The notes below the pieces were generated by a model. That model did no database searches. It was not told where the DNA came from and saw only the letters and a list, made by a program, of their open reading frames with translations. The position numbers and the translations under genes are program-made. From Mageeibacillus sp. UBA6976 (GTDB lineage Bacteria; Bacillota; Clostridia; Saccharofermentanales; Saccharofermentanaceae), in the NCBI GenBank assembly GCA_002450155.1, contig DJYO01000009.1, forward strand, positions 62,001-126,000: 64,000 nucleotides of DNA, written 5' to 3'. Below, piece after piece: positions 1 through 8,179 of this stretch. The number at the start of each line of letters is the position of its first letter. Within the stretch, counting starts at the first letter, position 1.

Positions 1-281
1 CTTGTAAAATCATAGTAATTTGTCGCAAAAGCGATCTTGGCTTCGGGAAAGATCTCGTAGATCCTCTTGGCTGTGTCAAAACCCGTCAGTCCTTCCATAT
101 CATAATCAAGTATAAAAAGTGCGTAGTCTCTCAGCGACTCGCACTTCTGTAGTAGTTCTTCACCTGATTCGAACAGGTCGCAACATGATTCGATTCCGTG
201 TTCGGTCATGAATTCTCCAATCAATGACCTCTCGTATTCAAGAAACTCTTTGCTGTCATCACATAATGCTATATACATCAT
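1..281 (-). CDS. Response regulator receiver domain (AgrA/LytR type), cut off by the window edge
   Basis: Only the N-terminal 93 residues lie in the window. They read as a receiver domain: the acidic pocket IALCDDS near residue 4-10, the SGEELL segment typical of AgrA/LytR regulators, and the phosphoacceptor strand ALFILDYDMEGLTGFDTA near residue 60-76 with Asp as likely phosphorylation site. The start is the first of two adjacent ATG codons (281 or 278); no strong ribosome binding site precedes it. The output domain is outside the window; the style of receiver suggests LytTR but this is inference. It reads away from pcrA, with a 113-nt gap holding no clear terminator. Confidence 0.8.
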   Translation of the reverse strand, partial: MMYIALCDDSKEFLEYERSLIGEFMTEHGIESCCDLFESGEELLQKCESLRDYALFILDYDMEGLTGFDTAKRIYEIFPEAKIAFATNYYDFT

Positions 282-394
282 ATTCTCAAAACCACTTTGC
301 TAATTATTACCTTAGGCTTCAAAGTAAGACTCAATGATCGCTTCCTCACGGTCAAGATAGTACTGCTCATCACACAAGATCACTATAACCGTCT

Positions 395-2758
395 TTATAC
401 CCTCTTAAGTCCCGAGGAATTGACGAGCATGTTCTTGCGCATTCCATCAAAGTCTATGGTGACCAATGCGTCTCCGCCTGCCATCTCGACCCTTAAGACC
501 TTGCCCTCGCCGAATCTCGGATGAGAGACCATCATGCCCTCAGAGACTTCATCTGCGGTAAGAGCGCCTTCCACCTTCTTGGGTTTTCTGTCAAACTGCG
601 AAGCGAGTGATGCGCTTATAGTCTTTCTGGATTCCTCACGCCTGGGTGAAGCATCTTCAGTCTTCTCAACTTTCCTCTCTCTTCCCATCGGGTAAAGAAG
701 CTCTTTGTTGATCTCGGATATGAACCTGGACGGCCTGTTGCACTGGGTATTACCGAAGAGCAGTCTCTGCCTTGCAAGCACCAGGAACAGGTTCTTCTTG
801 GCTCTGGTGATGGCGACGTACATTAGCCTGCGCTCTTCCTCGATCTCACTCTCGCTCTCCATAGAACGGTACCCTGGGAAAACGCCCTCCTCGCATCCTA
901 TAAGAAATACTGCACCAAATTCCAGACCCTTGGCTGAGTGTATGGTCATGAGCTTAACAAAGTCATCGGACTCATCGAAATTATCACCCTCAGTAACAAG
1001 AGCAGCATTCTCCAGATAGATCCTGAGGATACCCTCTGTAGTGTCAGCCATGGATGTATCTATAAACTCATCCCCACTCTCAGAAGGCTCGCCCCTGTGG
1101 GACTTATCAAATTCGGCGGCTTCAGACAGAAGTTCCTTAAGGTTCTCGACCCTGTCTACGATCTCACCCTTCTTCTCCCTCTGCTCAACTATCTCCTGAA
1201 TGACACCGGATTCATTCTCCACGTAGTCTACAAACTGCATGAAGTCCATGTCCCCGGTAATAAGCGTATCCCGCATCCGCTCGATAAGCTCCGTGAAATC
1301 GAAGAGCTTGTTGGCTGCTCTCGAAAGATCCGGATAGCTGTCTGCATTGCGGGCAATGGTATAAAGGTCTGTGCCCTGCTCTATCGAGATCTGTCTGAGC
1401 TTATCCAGAGTCGCATCACCGATACCGCGCTTAGGTACATTGATGACCCTCTCAAAGGATATGTTATCTGACGGATCGTTAACGAGCCTTAAGTAGCAAA
1501 GAATATCCTTGATCTCCTTACGGTCATAGAACCTCAGTCCGCCGTAGACCTTGAACGGTATGCCGAAGGATGACAGTGTGGACTCCAGGCTTCTGGACAG
1601 GGCGTTCATGCGGTATAAGACTGCGCAGTCCTTGTAGGAGAACTTACCCTTCTCGGTTACCATCTTAATGGTCTGCGCGACAAACCTGGCTTCATCCTGA
1701 CCGGAATCGGCATTCATGATTATTATCCTGTCACCCTTGGCTCCTGATGTCCTTAAGGTCTTGGATTTTCTCTTGGTATTGTGGGCAATAACGCAGTTTG
1801 CCGCATCAAGGATCGTCTGGGTGGACCTGTAGTTCTCCTCCAGTTTGATCACCTTGCATCCGGGGAAATCCTTCTCGAAGGAGAGGATGAGTTTGACATC
1901 CGCCCCTCTGAAAGAATATATAGACTGGTCGTCGTCACCTACTACGCAGATATTGCCGTGACCGCCTGCCAGGAGCATTACCGCCTCGTACTGGGGAGTA
2001 TTGGTATCCTGATACTCATCTACCATTATGTATCTGAATCTTTCCTGATAGTTAGCCAGGATCTCCGGATTAGACTTAAGGAGCTTTACCATATTGACCA
2101 GGATGTCATCGAAATCCATGGCATTGTTGGCAGAAAGTTTCTCCATATATCTCTTGTAGACCTTGGCGCAGGAAGAGAGGAAATAGTCGCTCCCCGCATA
2201 ACCTGCAAACTTTCGGACATCCATCAGTTTGTTCTTGGCCTTGGATATCTCGCTTAATATCGCCCTGGGCTTGAATCTGCTCTCAGGGATATCAAGCTCC
2301 TTCATGGAGTCCCTTATGAGCTTGAGCTGGTCGTCTGAATCTACGATGGTAAAGTTTGAGGTAAATCCTATGAGCTCGGCATGTCTCCTTAAGAGCTTGG
2401 CGAATATGCTGTGGAATGTGCCGCACCAGATGTATCTCGCCTCTTCTCCCACAAGACTCTCTATCCTCTCCCTCATCTCATTGGCAGCCTTGTTGGTGAA
2501 GGTTATGGCGAGGATAGATGACGGCCTGACATTATGCTGCCTCATCATGTAGGCGATCCTGTATGTTATGACCCTGGTCTTGCCTGAACCTGCACCTGCA
2601 AGTATAAGCAGCGGACCGTCAAGATGTGTGACGGCTGCCCTCTGCTCCGGGTTAAGACCCTCAAGAAGGGCTGATGCATCCGTTACATAAGAGGAAGCTG
2701 CCCCGTATATAGATTCCATCTCGGAGAAAAATTCTCTCTCGCTGTCATTTGATCCCAT
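395..2758 (-). CDS. pcrA: ATP-dependent DNA helicase PcrA/UvrD (SF1A)
   Basis: 3'-5' superfamily 1 helicase for nucleotide excision repair and clearing of replication/transcription conflicts. All SF1A motifs are visible in 787 residues: Walker A AGAGSGKT (about 54-61), DEYQDT (motif II), GDDDQSIYSFRGA (III), ENYRST (IV), TIHSAKGLEF (V) and YVAITRAKK (VI). The last ~65 residues (SEGMMVSHPRFGEGKVLRVE) form the Tudor-like tail that binds RNA polymerase in PcrA. The start at 2758 is chosen because GGAGAG lies 6 nt upstream; an in-frame upstream extension has no RBS. Length is usual for the family. Confidence 0.96.
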   Translation of the reverse strand: MGSNDSEREFFSEMESIYGAASSYVTDASALLEGLNPEQRAAVTHLDGPLLILAGAGSGKTRVITYRIAYMMRQHNVRPSSILAITFTNKAANEMRERIESLVGEEARYIWCGTFHSIFAKLLRRHAELIGFTSNFTIVDSDDQLKLIRDSMKELDIPESRFKPRAILSEISKAKNKLMDVRKFAGYAGSDYFLSSCAKVYKRYMEKLSANNAMDFDDILVNMVKLLKSNPEILANYQERFRYIMVDEYQDTNTPQYEAVMLLAGGHGNICVVGDDDQSIYSFRGADVKLILSFEKDFPGCKVIKLEENYRSTQTILDAANCVIAHNTKRKSKTLRTSGAKGDRIIIMNADSGQDEARFVAQTIKMVTEKGKFSYKDCAVLYRMNALSRSLESTLSSFGIPFKVYGGLRFYDRKEIKDILCYLRLVNDPSDNISFERVINVPKRGIGDATLDKLRQISIEQGTDLYTIARNADSYPDLSRAANKLFDFTELIERMRDTLITGDMDFMQFVDYVENESGVIQEIVEQREKKGEIVDRVENLKELLSEAAEFDKSHRGEPSESGDEFIDTSMADTTEGILRIYLENAALVTEGDNFDESDDFVKLMTIHSAKGLEFGAVFLIGCEEGVFPGYRSMESESEIEEERRLMYVAITRAKKNLFLVLARQRLLFGNTQCNRPSRFISEINKELLYPMGRERKVEKTEDASPRREESRKTISASLASQFDRKPKKVEGALTADEVSEGMMVSHPRFGEGKVLRVEMAGGDALVTIDFDGMRKNMLVNSSGLKRV

Positions 2759-2803
2759 TAGAAACTCTCCAATAACAATTATTGAAATTATTACTAGCAT
2801 AAG

Positions 2804-2812
2804 ATTATAACA
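2804..2812 (-). promoter_or_regulatory. Extended -10 promoter of pcrA
   Basis: Read on the minus strand this is TGTTATAAT, a perfect extended -10 (TGnTATAAT), about 45 nt upstream of the pcrA start. No good -35 is visible, as is usual for extended -10 promoters. It lies back to back with the ktrB promoter. Confidence 0.6.
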
Positions 2813-2861
2813 GTTTTTACCGTGAATTATCGGGCATAAAGCAGGTCCGCGTTTTAATTAT

Positions 2862-2898
2862 TTGTTTATTACTTACCCAGTTGGTATATAATGACCCT
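2862..2898 (+). promoter_or_regulatory. ktrB promoter; -10 placed for a leaderless mRNA
   Basis: TATAAT at 2887-2892 is separated from the ktrB ATG (2899) by only 6 nt, so transcription should start at or next to the A of the ATG. A loose -35 (TTGTTT, 2862-2867) lies 19 nt upstream. There is no Shine-Dalgarno sequence before the ATG, in contrast to most genes here. Confidence 0.6.
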
Positions 2899-4248
2899 AT
2901 GTCCACATACAAAGATTCAGATAAACCCTCTAAGTTCACACTTACCGGATCACAGACTATATTGATCGGATTCCTGATGCTGATCCTCGCAGGAACCGCC
3001 CTGCTCATGCTGCCGATCGCAAGCAAAGACAGGACGGCAACAAGCTTTACCGATGCATTCTTTACAGCAACATCCGCCAGCTGCGTTACAGGGCTCATAG
3101 TAAGGGATACACAATCTTCCTGGTCTTTATTCGGCCAGGCAGTCCTTCTGGTTCTTATTCAGATCGGAGGCATGGGAGTCGTAACCATAACGACCCTGCT
3201 CTCTGCCCTCGCAGGCAGGAAGATCGGTCTTTCCACCCGTTCCACCATGCAGGAAGCTGTCTCTGCCCCAAACCTTGGCGGCATCGTAAGACATATGAAC
3301 TTTATAATCAGGGGCACCATTATCTTCGAGCTTGTGGGAGCTATAGTCATGTCTCCCGTCTTTATAAGCTCCCACGGCGTAGCCAAGGGCATATGGTATT
3401 CCCTCTTTACCTCAATATCAGCCTTCTGTAATGCGGGCTTTGATCTCAATGGTTCTTATGGCTCCTTCTCATCTATGGTGCCTTATGCGGATAATCCGGT
3501 GATCGTCATTACTTTATCCGCACTGATCCTTACAGGCGGACTCGGATTTATCACCTGGAAAGATATCAGGGATCATGGACTTAAGTTCAGATACTACAGT
3601 ACCCAGAGCAAGCTGATAATCGTGTGCGAGCTGATACTCGTTGCTGTACCCTTCCTGTTGCTGTTCTTCTTCGAATATCAGGACCTTCCTTATAAGAGCA
3701 GGATCCTATCTTCGCTATTCCAGGCAATAACGCCCAGAACTGCAGGATTTAACACCACAGATTACAATAACTTCTCCGATGCCGGCATAGCCCTTACCAT
3801 CCTGCTTATGCTTGTAGGCGGAGCTCCGGGATCTACCGCAGGAGGCATGAAGATCACAACTGTAGCGATCCTGTTTATCGCAACCTTATCGGTATTCAGG
3901 AGAGAAAAGGCGCCTTCTGTCTTCAAGCGCAGGATCCCTCTTGAGACCGTCGAGTCTGCCATTGCTGTATTCATCCTGGATATGAGCCTTGCTATAGGCG
4001 GCGCAATGATAATAAGCAGGATAGAGAGCCTCCCTATTCGCAAGACTCTTTTCGAGAGCGCATCTGCAGTTGCTACGGTAGGTCTTTCAATGGGAATAAC
4101 CCCGGGGATGAGCACGCTTTCCAAGTATCTGCTCATTACCCTGATGTATATAGGAAGAGTAGGCGGACTGACCCTGGTCTTCGCCGCCATCACGAGAAAG
4201 AGGAAAGCTAAGGGAGCATATCCCAAAGATCATATAGCTGTAGGCTAG
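2899..4248 (+). CDS. ktrB: K+ uptake channel subunit KtrB (TrkH/KtrB family)
   Basis: Membrane pore of the Na+-coupled Ktr potassium uptake system, 449 residues, the usual KtrB length and shorter than TrkH. The four M-P-M pore repeats can be followed by their filter glycines: ASCVTGL, AFCNAGFDL, TPRTAGFNT and AVATVGLSMG; the intramembrane loop GGAPGSTAGG precedes the fourth repeat. It is followed after 12 nt by ktrA, so the two form an operon. An in-frame TTG at 2881 exists but overlaps the -10 box, so the ATG at 2899 is preferred; this makes the mRNA apparently leaderless. Confidence 0.93.
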   Translation: MSTYKDSDKPSKFTLTGSQTILIGFLMLILAGTALLMLPIASKDRTATSFTDAFFTATSASCVTGLIVRDTQSSWSLFGQAVLLVLIQIGGMGVVTITTLLSALAGRKIGLSTRSTMQEAVSAPNLGGIVRHMNFIIRGTIIFELVGAIVMSPVFISSHGVAKGIWYSLFTSISAFCNAGFDLNGSYGSFSSMVPYADNPVIVITLSALILTGGLGFITWKDIRDHGLKFRYYSTQSKLIIVCELILVAVPFLLLFFFEYQDLPYKSRILSSLFQAITPRTAGFNTTDYNNFSDAGIALTILLMLVGGAPGSTAGGMKITTVAILFIATLSVFRREKAPSVFKRRIPLETVESAIAVFILDMSLAIGGAMIISRIESLPIRKTLFESASAVATVGLSMGITPGMSTLSKYLLITLMYIGRVGGLTLVFAAITRKRKAKGAYPKDHIAVG

Positions 4249-4260
4249 GAAAGGGAAAAT

Positions 4261-4917
4261 ATGAAGAGCATTTTAGTATTAGGCGCAGGAAGATTCGGGG
4301 TACATCTCATAAAGCAGCTTCACAAGGCCGGGGATGAGATCCTGGTTGTCGATATATCCGAGGAGAGATTAGAGCATGTTCTGGATTATGTTACAAGCTC
4401 ACTCATTGGCGATTCCACAGACGAGGATTTTATACGCTCCATAGGCGTATCCAACTTCGACATATGCATCGTTGCAATAGGAGATAATTTCCAGTCTTCT
4501 CTTGAGACCACATCCCTCCTTAAAGAGAACGGAGCAAAGTTCGTTGTCGCAAGAGCATCCCGCGAGGTCCATGAGAAGTTCCTGCTAAGGAACGGAGCTG
4601 ATGCCGTTATATTCCCTGAGAAACAGATGGCCGAATGGACAGCTATCAGATACAGTTCGTCAAATATCCTGGACTACATAGATGTCCCGGGTGAGTTCTC
4701 TATATTCGAAGTCGAAGTCCCTTCTTCATGGATCGGCAAGAACCCCATAGAATTAAAGATCCGCCAGAGCGCTCATCTCAATGTTTTGGGAGTGAGGCGC
4801 AAAGGCGGAGAGTTGATGCTCGATGTAGGTCCCGAGACCGTATTCGAGGAGGGTACTTCTGTAATGATCCTTGGCAAAGATAAGGATATTAAGAAGTATC
4901 TCCACTTAAACTACTGA
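4261..4917 (+). CDS. ktrA: K+ uptake regulatory subunit KtrA (RCK protein)
   Basis: Cytosolic gating ring of the Ktr channel, 218 residues. The N-terminal RCK_N Rossmann domain has the nucleotide-binding loop LGAGRFG (about 7-13) and the acidic strand end VVDIS; residues ~140-218 form an RCK_C domain, which in the family binds c-di-AMP. One RCK_N/RCK_C unit is what distinguishes KtrA/KtrC from the double-length TrkA. An AGGAAAGGG stretch precedes the ATG. The stop codon abuts the stop of the convergent DUF4097 gene with no space for a separate terminator. Confidence 0.93.
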   Translation: MKSILVLGAGRFGVHLIKQLHKAGDEILVVDISEERLEHVLDYVTSSLIGDSTDEDFIRSIGVSNFDICIVAIGDNFQSSLETTSLLKENGAKFVVARASREVHEKFLLRNGADAVIFPEKQMAEWTAIRYSSSNILDYIDVPGEFSIFEVEVPSSWIGKNPIELKIRQSAHLNVLGVRRKGGELMLDVGPETVFEEGTSVMILGKDKDIKKYLHLNY

Positions 4918-5790
4918 TCAGGCTATCTTTATGTCACCTGTTACAAGGTCGGCCTTGACTAATCTATAAGCATTCTGGTTATTTCCGGGATAGTCTATAT
5001 CACCGGTCGTAGTATCAAGATCGTAGTCATATTCAGATTCGCTTATAAGATCCATACGGAGGTCTCCTGTTACGATCTTGATATCCAGGTCTGAAGCATC
5101 GAAAGAATCAGCGGTCAGATCACCTGTGCAAAGGTCAAATACAGATTCTTCGCAGGTAACATCATTGATAATAGCATCGCCTGTATTGAGCTTAACACTT
5201 AGCTCTTCTATATCCTTATAACCTTCAAGCGTGATGTCGCCTGTCGTTATTCTGATATCTGCCTTAAGGATACTTTTGCCTCTAAGATTTATGTCACCTG
5301 TTACGATCTTGATGTCGACCTCGTCTGCATTAAGCTCAGAGTCTGTTAATACATCACCGGTCGTAATATCCATACCGACTGATTCAAATGCGGTCCCTTC
5401 AGGAACATATAAGACAATATCCGGTTCTTTCACAACGTTTACATTTATACCGAAGGTGATATTTAAACCTTCCCTTTTCTCTTCGATCCTGAGGACTCCG
5501 TCAGATACGGATATATCATGCTTTAATTTCTCGCTCTCATTGTAATCTATCCTGAAGGATGAATCCTCTGACTCCCTGATGGCAATATCCTCTGAAAGGA
5601 GCTTGATATCCAGGGCAGTTACCTCATCTGCTATTTCCATCGTCTTACGCTCAACATTTTCTGCTGAAGCTCCGGCAGAGAATACCGACCATGTTCTGCC
5701 GGCTGAAATAAAAGCCATAAAGCAGATCGCTCCTCCTACTAATACCAGTACACCTGCAACTATCAGGATCACTATTGTTGTTTTGTTCAT
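4918..5790 (-). CDS. Membrane-anchored DUF4097 beta-repeat protein
   Basis: 290 residues: a short cytoplasmic start, one N-terminal membrane helix (about 5-30), then an extracytoplasmic beta-solenoid-like domain with at least seven repeats built around a TGD turn (DITTGDV, KIVTGDI, RITTGDI, KLNTGDA, DLCTGDL, KIVTGDL, TTTGDI, DLVTGDI). This is the DUF4097 / putative adhesin family, whose molecular function is unknown; it is commonly found with a PadR regulator and a DUF1700 protein, as here. RBS GGAGG at the end of the upstream gene's intergenic 15 nt. Last gene of the PadR operon. Confidence 0.85.
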   Translation of the reverse strand: MNKTTIVILIVAGVLVLVGGAICFMAFISAGRTWSVFSAGASAENVERKTMEIADEVTALDIKLLSEDIAIRESEDSSFRIDYNESEKLKHDISVSDGVLRIEEKREGLNITFGINVNVVKEPDIVLYVPEGTAFESVGMDITTGDVLTDSELNADEVDIKIVTGDINLRGKSILKADIRITTGDITLEGYKDIEELSVKLNTGDAIINDVTCEESVFDLCTGDLTADSFDASDLDIKIVTGDLRMDLISESEYDYDLDTTTGDIDYPGNNQNAYRLVKADLVTGDIKIA

Positions 5791-5805
5791 CTTATTATCC
5801 TCCTT

Positions 5806-6399
5806 TTATTTGCGGATAAAGAATTTCTTTATCCATCTGATAAATGCTTTCATTAATCTGAACAGACCGATGCATGCCCACTTGACCGGGATCACCAGTG
5901 CAAGGCCTATTCCGCAGCAAAGTATTCCTAAACCCATTACTCCCATTGTATTGAGGCCGCTCGATGTAAAAAGACCTGTCAGCGCCATTATTGCTATACC
6001 AAGTCCTCCTAAGATAAGAGCTACTATCGTCGCCACCAGGGATATTACCAATGCCCAGAGCGTTATATAGATACTGAATAACACTGATAAAACAACGACG
6101 AGAACAGTTGCCCACAAAGGTGACAACAGAATGATCAGAACGATCTCCCAGGCTTCAAGACTTTGCCTCTTCTTATCAGTTCTTGCCTTGATGAGCTTTG
6201 TGATCGGCTTATCCAGCAATATCTCGTTTGCAATAAACTCCGGACTACCGATATCTGCTATAGCCTCTTCCTCGCTCATGCCGTCATCAGTTCTGTCATC
6301 GATCGCTTCGGCATAGAAGGATATGGCCTCATTGATCTCTGATTCATCAAGACCTTCAAGCCTGGTCTTGACCTCATCCAAAAAAGCTTGCTTGTTCAT
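5806..6399 (-). CDS. DUF1700 / HAAS-domain membrane protein
   Basis: 197 residues. The N-terminal ~75 residues (MNKQAFLDEVKTRLEGL, then EEEAIADIGSPEFIANEIL) match the helical HAAS/DUF1700 domain; the rest holds about four hydrophobic helices and ends in a basic tail (RWIKKFFIRK). Proteins of this family sit next to PadR regulators and are thought to sense or transmit cell-envelope state; the exact role is unknown. Its ATG overlaps the stop of the padR-like gene (ATGA), so the two are translationally coupled. Confidence 0.85.
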   Translation of the reverse strand: MNKQAFLDEVKTRLEGLDESEINEAISFYAEAIDDRTDDGMSEEEAIADIGSPEFIANEILLDKPITKLIKARTDKKRQSLEAWEIVLIILLSPLWATVLVVVLSVLFSIYITLWALVISLVATIVALILGGLGIAIMALTGLFTSSGLNTMGVMGLGILCCGIGLALVIPVKWACIGLFRLMKAFIRWIKKFFIRK

Positions 6400-6713
6400 G
6401 CCGGTCTGTCCTCCCTTGCTACGTACTCGTACACCTTCATTACCTCATGCCATTCCTTGACAAAATCGTTGATCCGTTTTCTCCCGGCATCAGTAATATG
6501 GTAGTACTTTCTGAGTCTGCCGTTGTATTCGACCGAATTAACCGTAAGAAGCTTACCTTCCTCCAATCTCCTGAGGATCGGGTAGAGTGTTGATTCAGAT
6601 ATCTTTATGTATGGCGATGTATCCTTGATGATCTTATAGCCGTAAGAATCCTCGAACTTGATCGCAGATAGTACACAAACATCCAGCATTCCCCTTTTCA
6701 GCTGTATATCCAC
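6396..6713 (-). CDS. PadR-family transcriptional regulator
   Basis: 105-residue PadR-type winged helix repressor: KRGMLDVCVLSAI at the start, the recognition region YGYKII...ESTLYPILRRLEEGKLL, and the wing GRLRKYYHITDAGR. It starts with GTG at 6713, supported by AAAGGAGG 7 nt upstream; the first ATG lies 8 codons further in and has no RBS. It heads the PadR-DUF1700-DUF4097 operon and probably represses it through the repeats immediately upstream. Confidence 0.92.
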   Translation of the reverse strand: MDIQLKRGMLDVCVLSAIKFEDSYGYKIIKDTSPYIKISESTLYPILRRLEEGKLLTVNSVEYNGRLRKYYHITDAGRKRINDFVKEWHEVMKVYEYVAREDRPA

Positions 6714-6728
6714 GCTTATACCTCCTTT

Positions 6729-6756
6729 CGCGTTATACTGCCTAACGCGTTATACT
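6729..6756 (-). promoter_or_regulatory. Direct-repeat operator/promoter of the PadR operon
   Basis: The 11-mer CGCGTTATACT occurs twice on the plus strand (6729-6739 and 6746-6756), 17 bp apart. On the operon strand each copy reads AGTATAACGCG, so each also contains a -10-like TATAAC, and the upstream copy extends to the palindrome TAACGCGTTA. The repeats lie directly before the RBS of the PadR gene, a natural autoregulatory site; binding is inferred. Confidence 0.6.
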
Positions 6757-6789
6757 ATGCCACTCGAGGTATTATGTGTCAAGAGGTAT

Positions 6790-6818
6790 TTGTTAATAAA
6801 TGGAAAACGAAATACAAT
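6790..6818 (+). promoter_or_regulatory. Sigma-A promoter for the NimA-like gene
   Basis: TTGTTA (6790-6795), 17-nt spacer, TACAAT (6813-6818), giving a leader of about 30 nt before the ATG at 6854. Confidence 0.65.
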
Positions 6819-6853
6819 CTCTGTATTAACGATAAAACAAGAAGGTTACAGAT

Positions 6854-7330
6854 ATGTTCAGAAAGATGAGACGTTCAAAACAGGCATTAACAGAAGATGA
6901 GTGTGCCAGGCTCCTAAACACCGAGACAAGAGGTGTCCTCTCAATGATCGGAGACGACGGCTACCCTTACGGCATCCCCATCAACCACTACTACAGCAGG
7001 GAAGATAATGCGCTTTATTTCCATGGCTGCAAGATCGGTCACAGAGTCGATGCCATAAAGAATGAACCCAAGGTATCCTACTGCGTCTACGGAAGCGACG
7101 CCAAGGCCGATGACGGCTGGTCTTATTATGTGGACAGCGTCGTTATCTTCGGCAAGGCATATCCTGTAGAAGATTACGATGAGATGATCAGGATAAGCAA
7201 AGCCATATCAGCAAGATTTCCCGTACCCGAAGGTTATGTCGAAGGGGAGATCCAAAAAGACGGACCTGCTACCCTCTGCATTAAAGTCGATATAGAACAC
7301 ATGACCGGTAAGAGAGTTCACGAGTCTTAA
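6854..7330 (+). CDS. NimA-like pyridoxamine 5'-phosphate oxidase family flavoprotein
   Basis: 158 residues of the FMN-binding split-barrel fold. The features shared with NimA-type proteins are visible: MRRSKQALTEDECARLL at the start, the strand GVLSMIGDDGYPYGIPINHYY and LYFHGCKIGHRVDAIKNEPKVSYCVYG. Some relatives reduce 5-nitroimidazoles, but most have unknown substrates, so no resistance phenotype can be claimed. AAGAAGG lies 8-14 nt upstream. Its stop overlaps the stop of the convergent gene (TTAA shared on both strands). Confidence 0.85.
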   Translation: MFRKMRRSKQALTEDECARLLNTETRGVLSMIGDDGYPYGIPINHYYSREDNALYFHGCKIGHRVDAIKNEPKVSYCVYGSDAKADDGWSYYVDSVVIFGKAYPVEDYDEMIRISKAISARFPVPEGYVEGEIQKDGPATLCIKVDIEHMTGKRVHES

Positions 7331-8169
7331 TGAATGAGAAAATGCCGGGAAGCCAAATAGGAAGGTGCTTGAATGCTGTCTACCTTACAGGTAAAAAGAC
7401 ATCCGTCATATTCCCCGTCAAGATCCAGGCCTGAAGTTGTAATGAATAAGGTGTTATCCGATATAAAGCAGCATGAGGTCACATTTGTTGCCGGAAGTTC
7501 TATTACAGATCTGAGCTGTCCTGTAACACCATCTCTATGCTCTATCCTGCTGCCTCCCCATATGGCTACCCAAAGATCGCCATTGCCATCGATGCAAAGT
7601 CCGTCAGGAACTCCGCTATCTGTCTTAAAGAGGACCTTCCTGTCTGATATGCTCCCGTCGGGACTATATCTATAAACAAATACCGCATGCTCCCTGCTGT
7701 CTGCAAAATAGAACTTATCCCCATTCCATGCCATGCCGTTAGCTATCCCGGTATCAGCCTCGAGGACTCTCAGCTCCTTATCCCATAGATAGAGATTGCC
7801 GCCCTCAAAACCATCCTTGTAAGAGCTGCTCCCGATAAAGAGCCTGCCTGAAGGATCTGCCTTACAGTCGTTGCATCTCTGCCAGGGTTCGAAAACATGA
7901 TCAAGAGGAAAAACCTTTTTCGCCTCATGACCGTCAAATCCATAAAGTGCCTTGGTCCCGCATAGAATGTACGATCCGTCTTCGCAAGGAACGCAGGCTC
8001 CCACCTGCTCGCCTAAAGAAAACTCCGTTCTTGATGAGCCGTTTATACGGAAGATAAGTCCTCTTGTTATATCAACATAAGAGGTTACTCCGCTCCGCTC
8101 ATCAAAGCAGGGGGATTCGGCAAGTTCATGGCGTCTGTTATCGAAGAGTTCAGCTATATAAGTCTTCAT
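7327..8169 (-). CDS. SMP-30/gluconolactonase (regucalcin-like) beta-propeller protein
   Basis: 280-residue six-bladed propeller. The family's metal-binding positions are recognisable: the early acidic segment AESPCFDE, RCNDCKADPSGRLFIG, the Asn in TGIANGMAWN and PDGLCIDGNGDLWVA. Regucalcin-family enzymes hydrolyse sugar lactones; the substrate here is unknown. No signal peptide, hence cytoplasmic. The gene follows the antiporter gene after 10 nt, with only a weak AAGAAG as RBS, so translation may depend on the upstream gene. Confidence 0.85.
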   Translation of the reverse strand: MKTYIAELFDNRRHELAESPCFDERSGVTSYVDITRGLIFRINGSSRTEFSLGEQVGACVPCEDGSYILCGTKALYGFDGHEAKKVFPLDHVFEPWQRCNDCKADPSGRLFIGSSSYKDGFEGGNLYLWDKELRVLEADTGIANGMAWNGDKFYFADSREHAVFVYRYSPDGSISDRKVLFKTDSGVPDGLCIDGNGDLWVAIWGGSRIEHRDGVTGQLRSVIELPATNVTSCCFISDNTLFITTSGLDLDGEYDGCLFTCKVDSIQAPSYLASRHFLIH

Positions 8170-8179
8170 GTAAAACTTC

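Noticed and set aside
2881..2898. TTG start for ktrB
   Set aside because: The codons would lie on top of the TATAAT box, and there is no RBS.
7325..7332. Shared stop codons of two convergent genes as an unusual coding overlap
   Set aside because: Only a 4-nt TTAA overlap; trivial and common in compact genomes.
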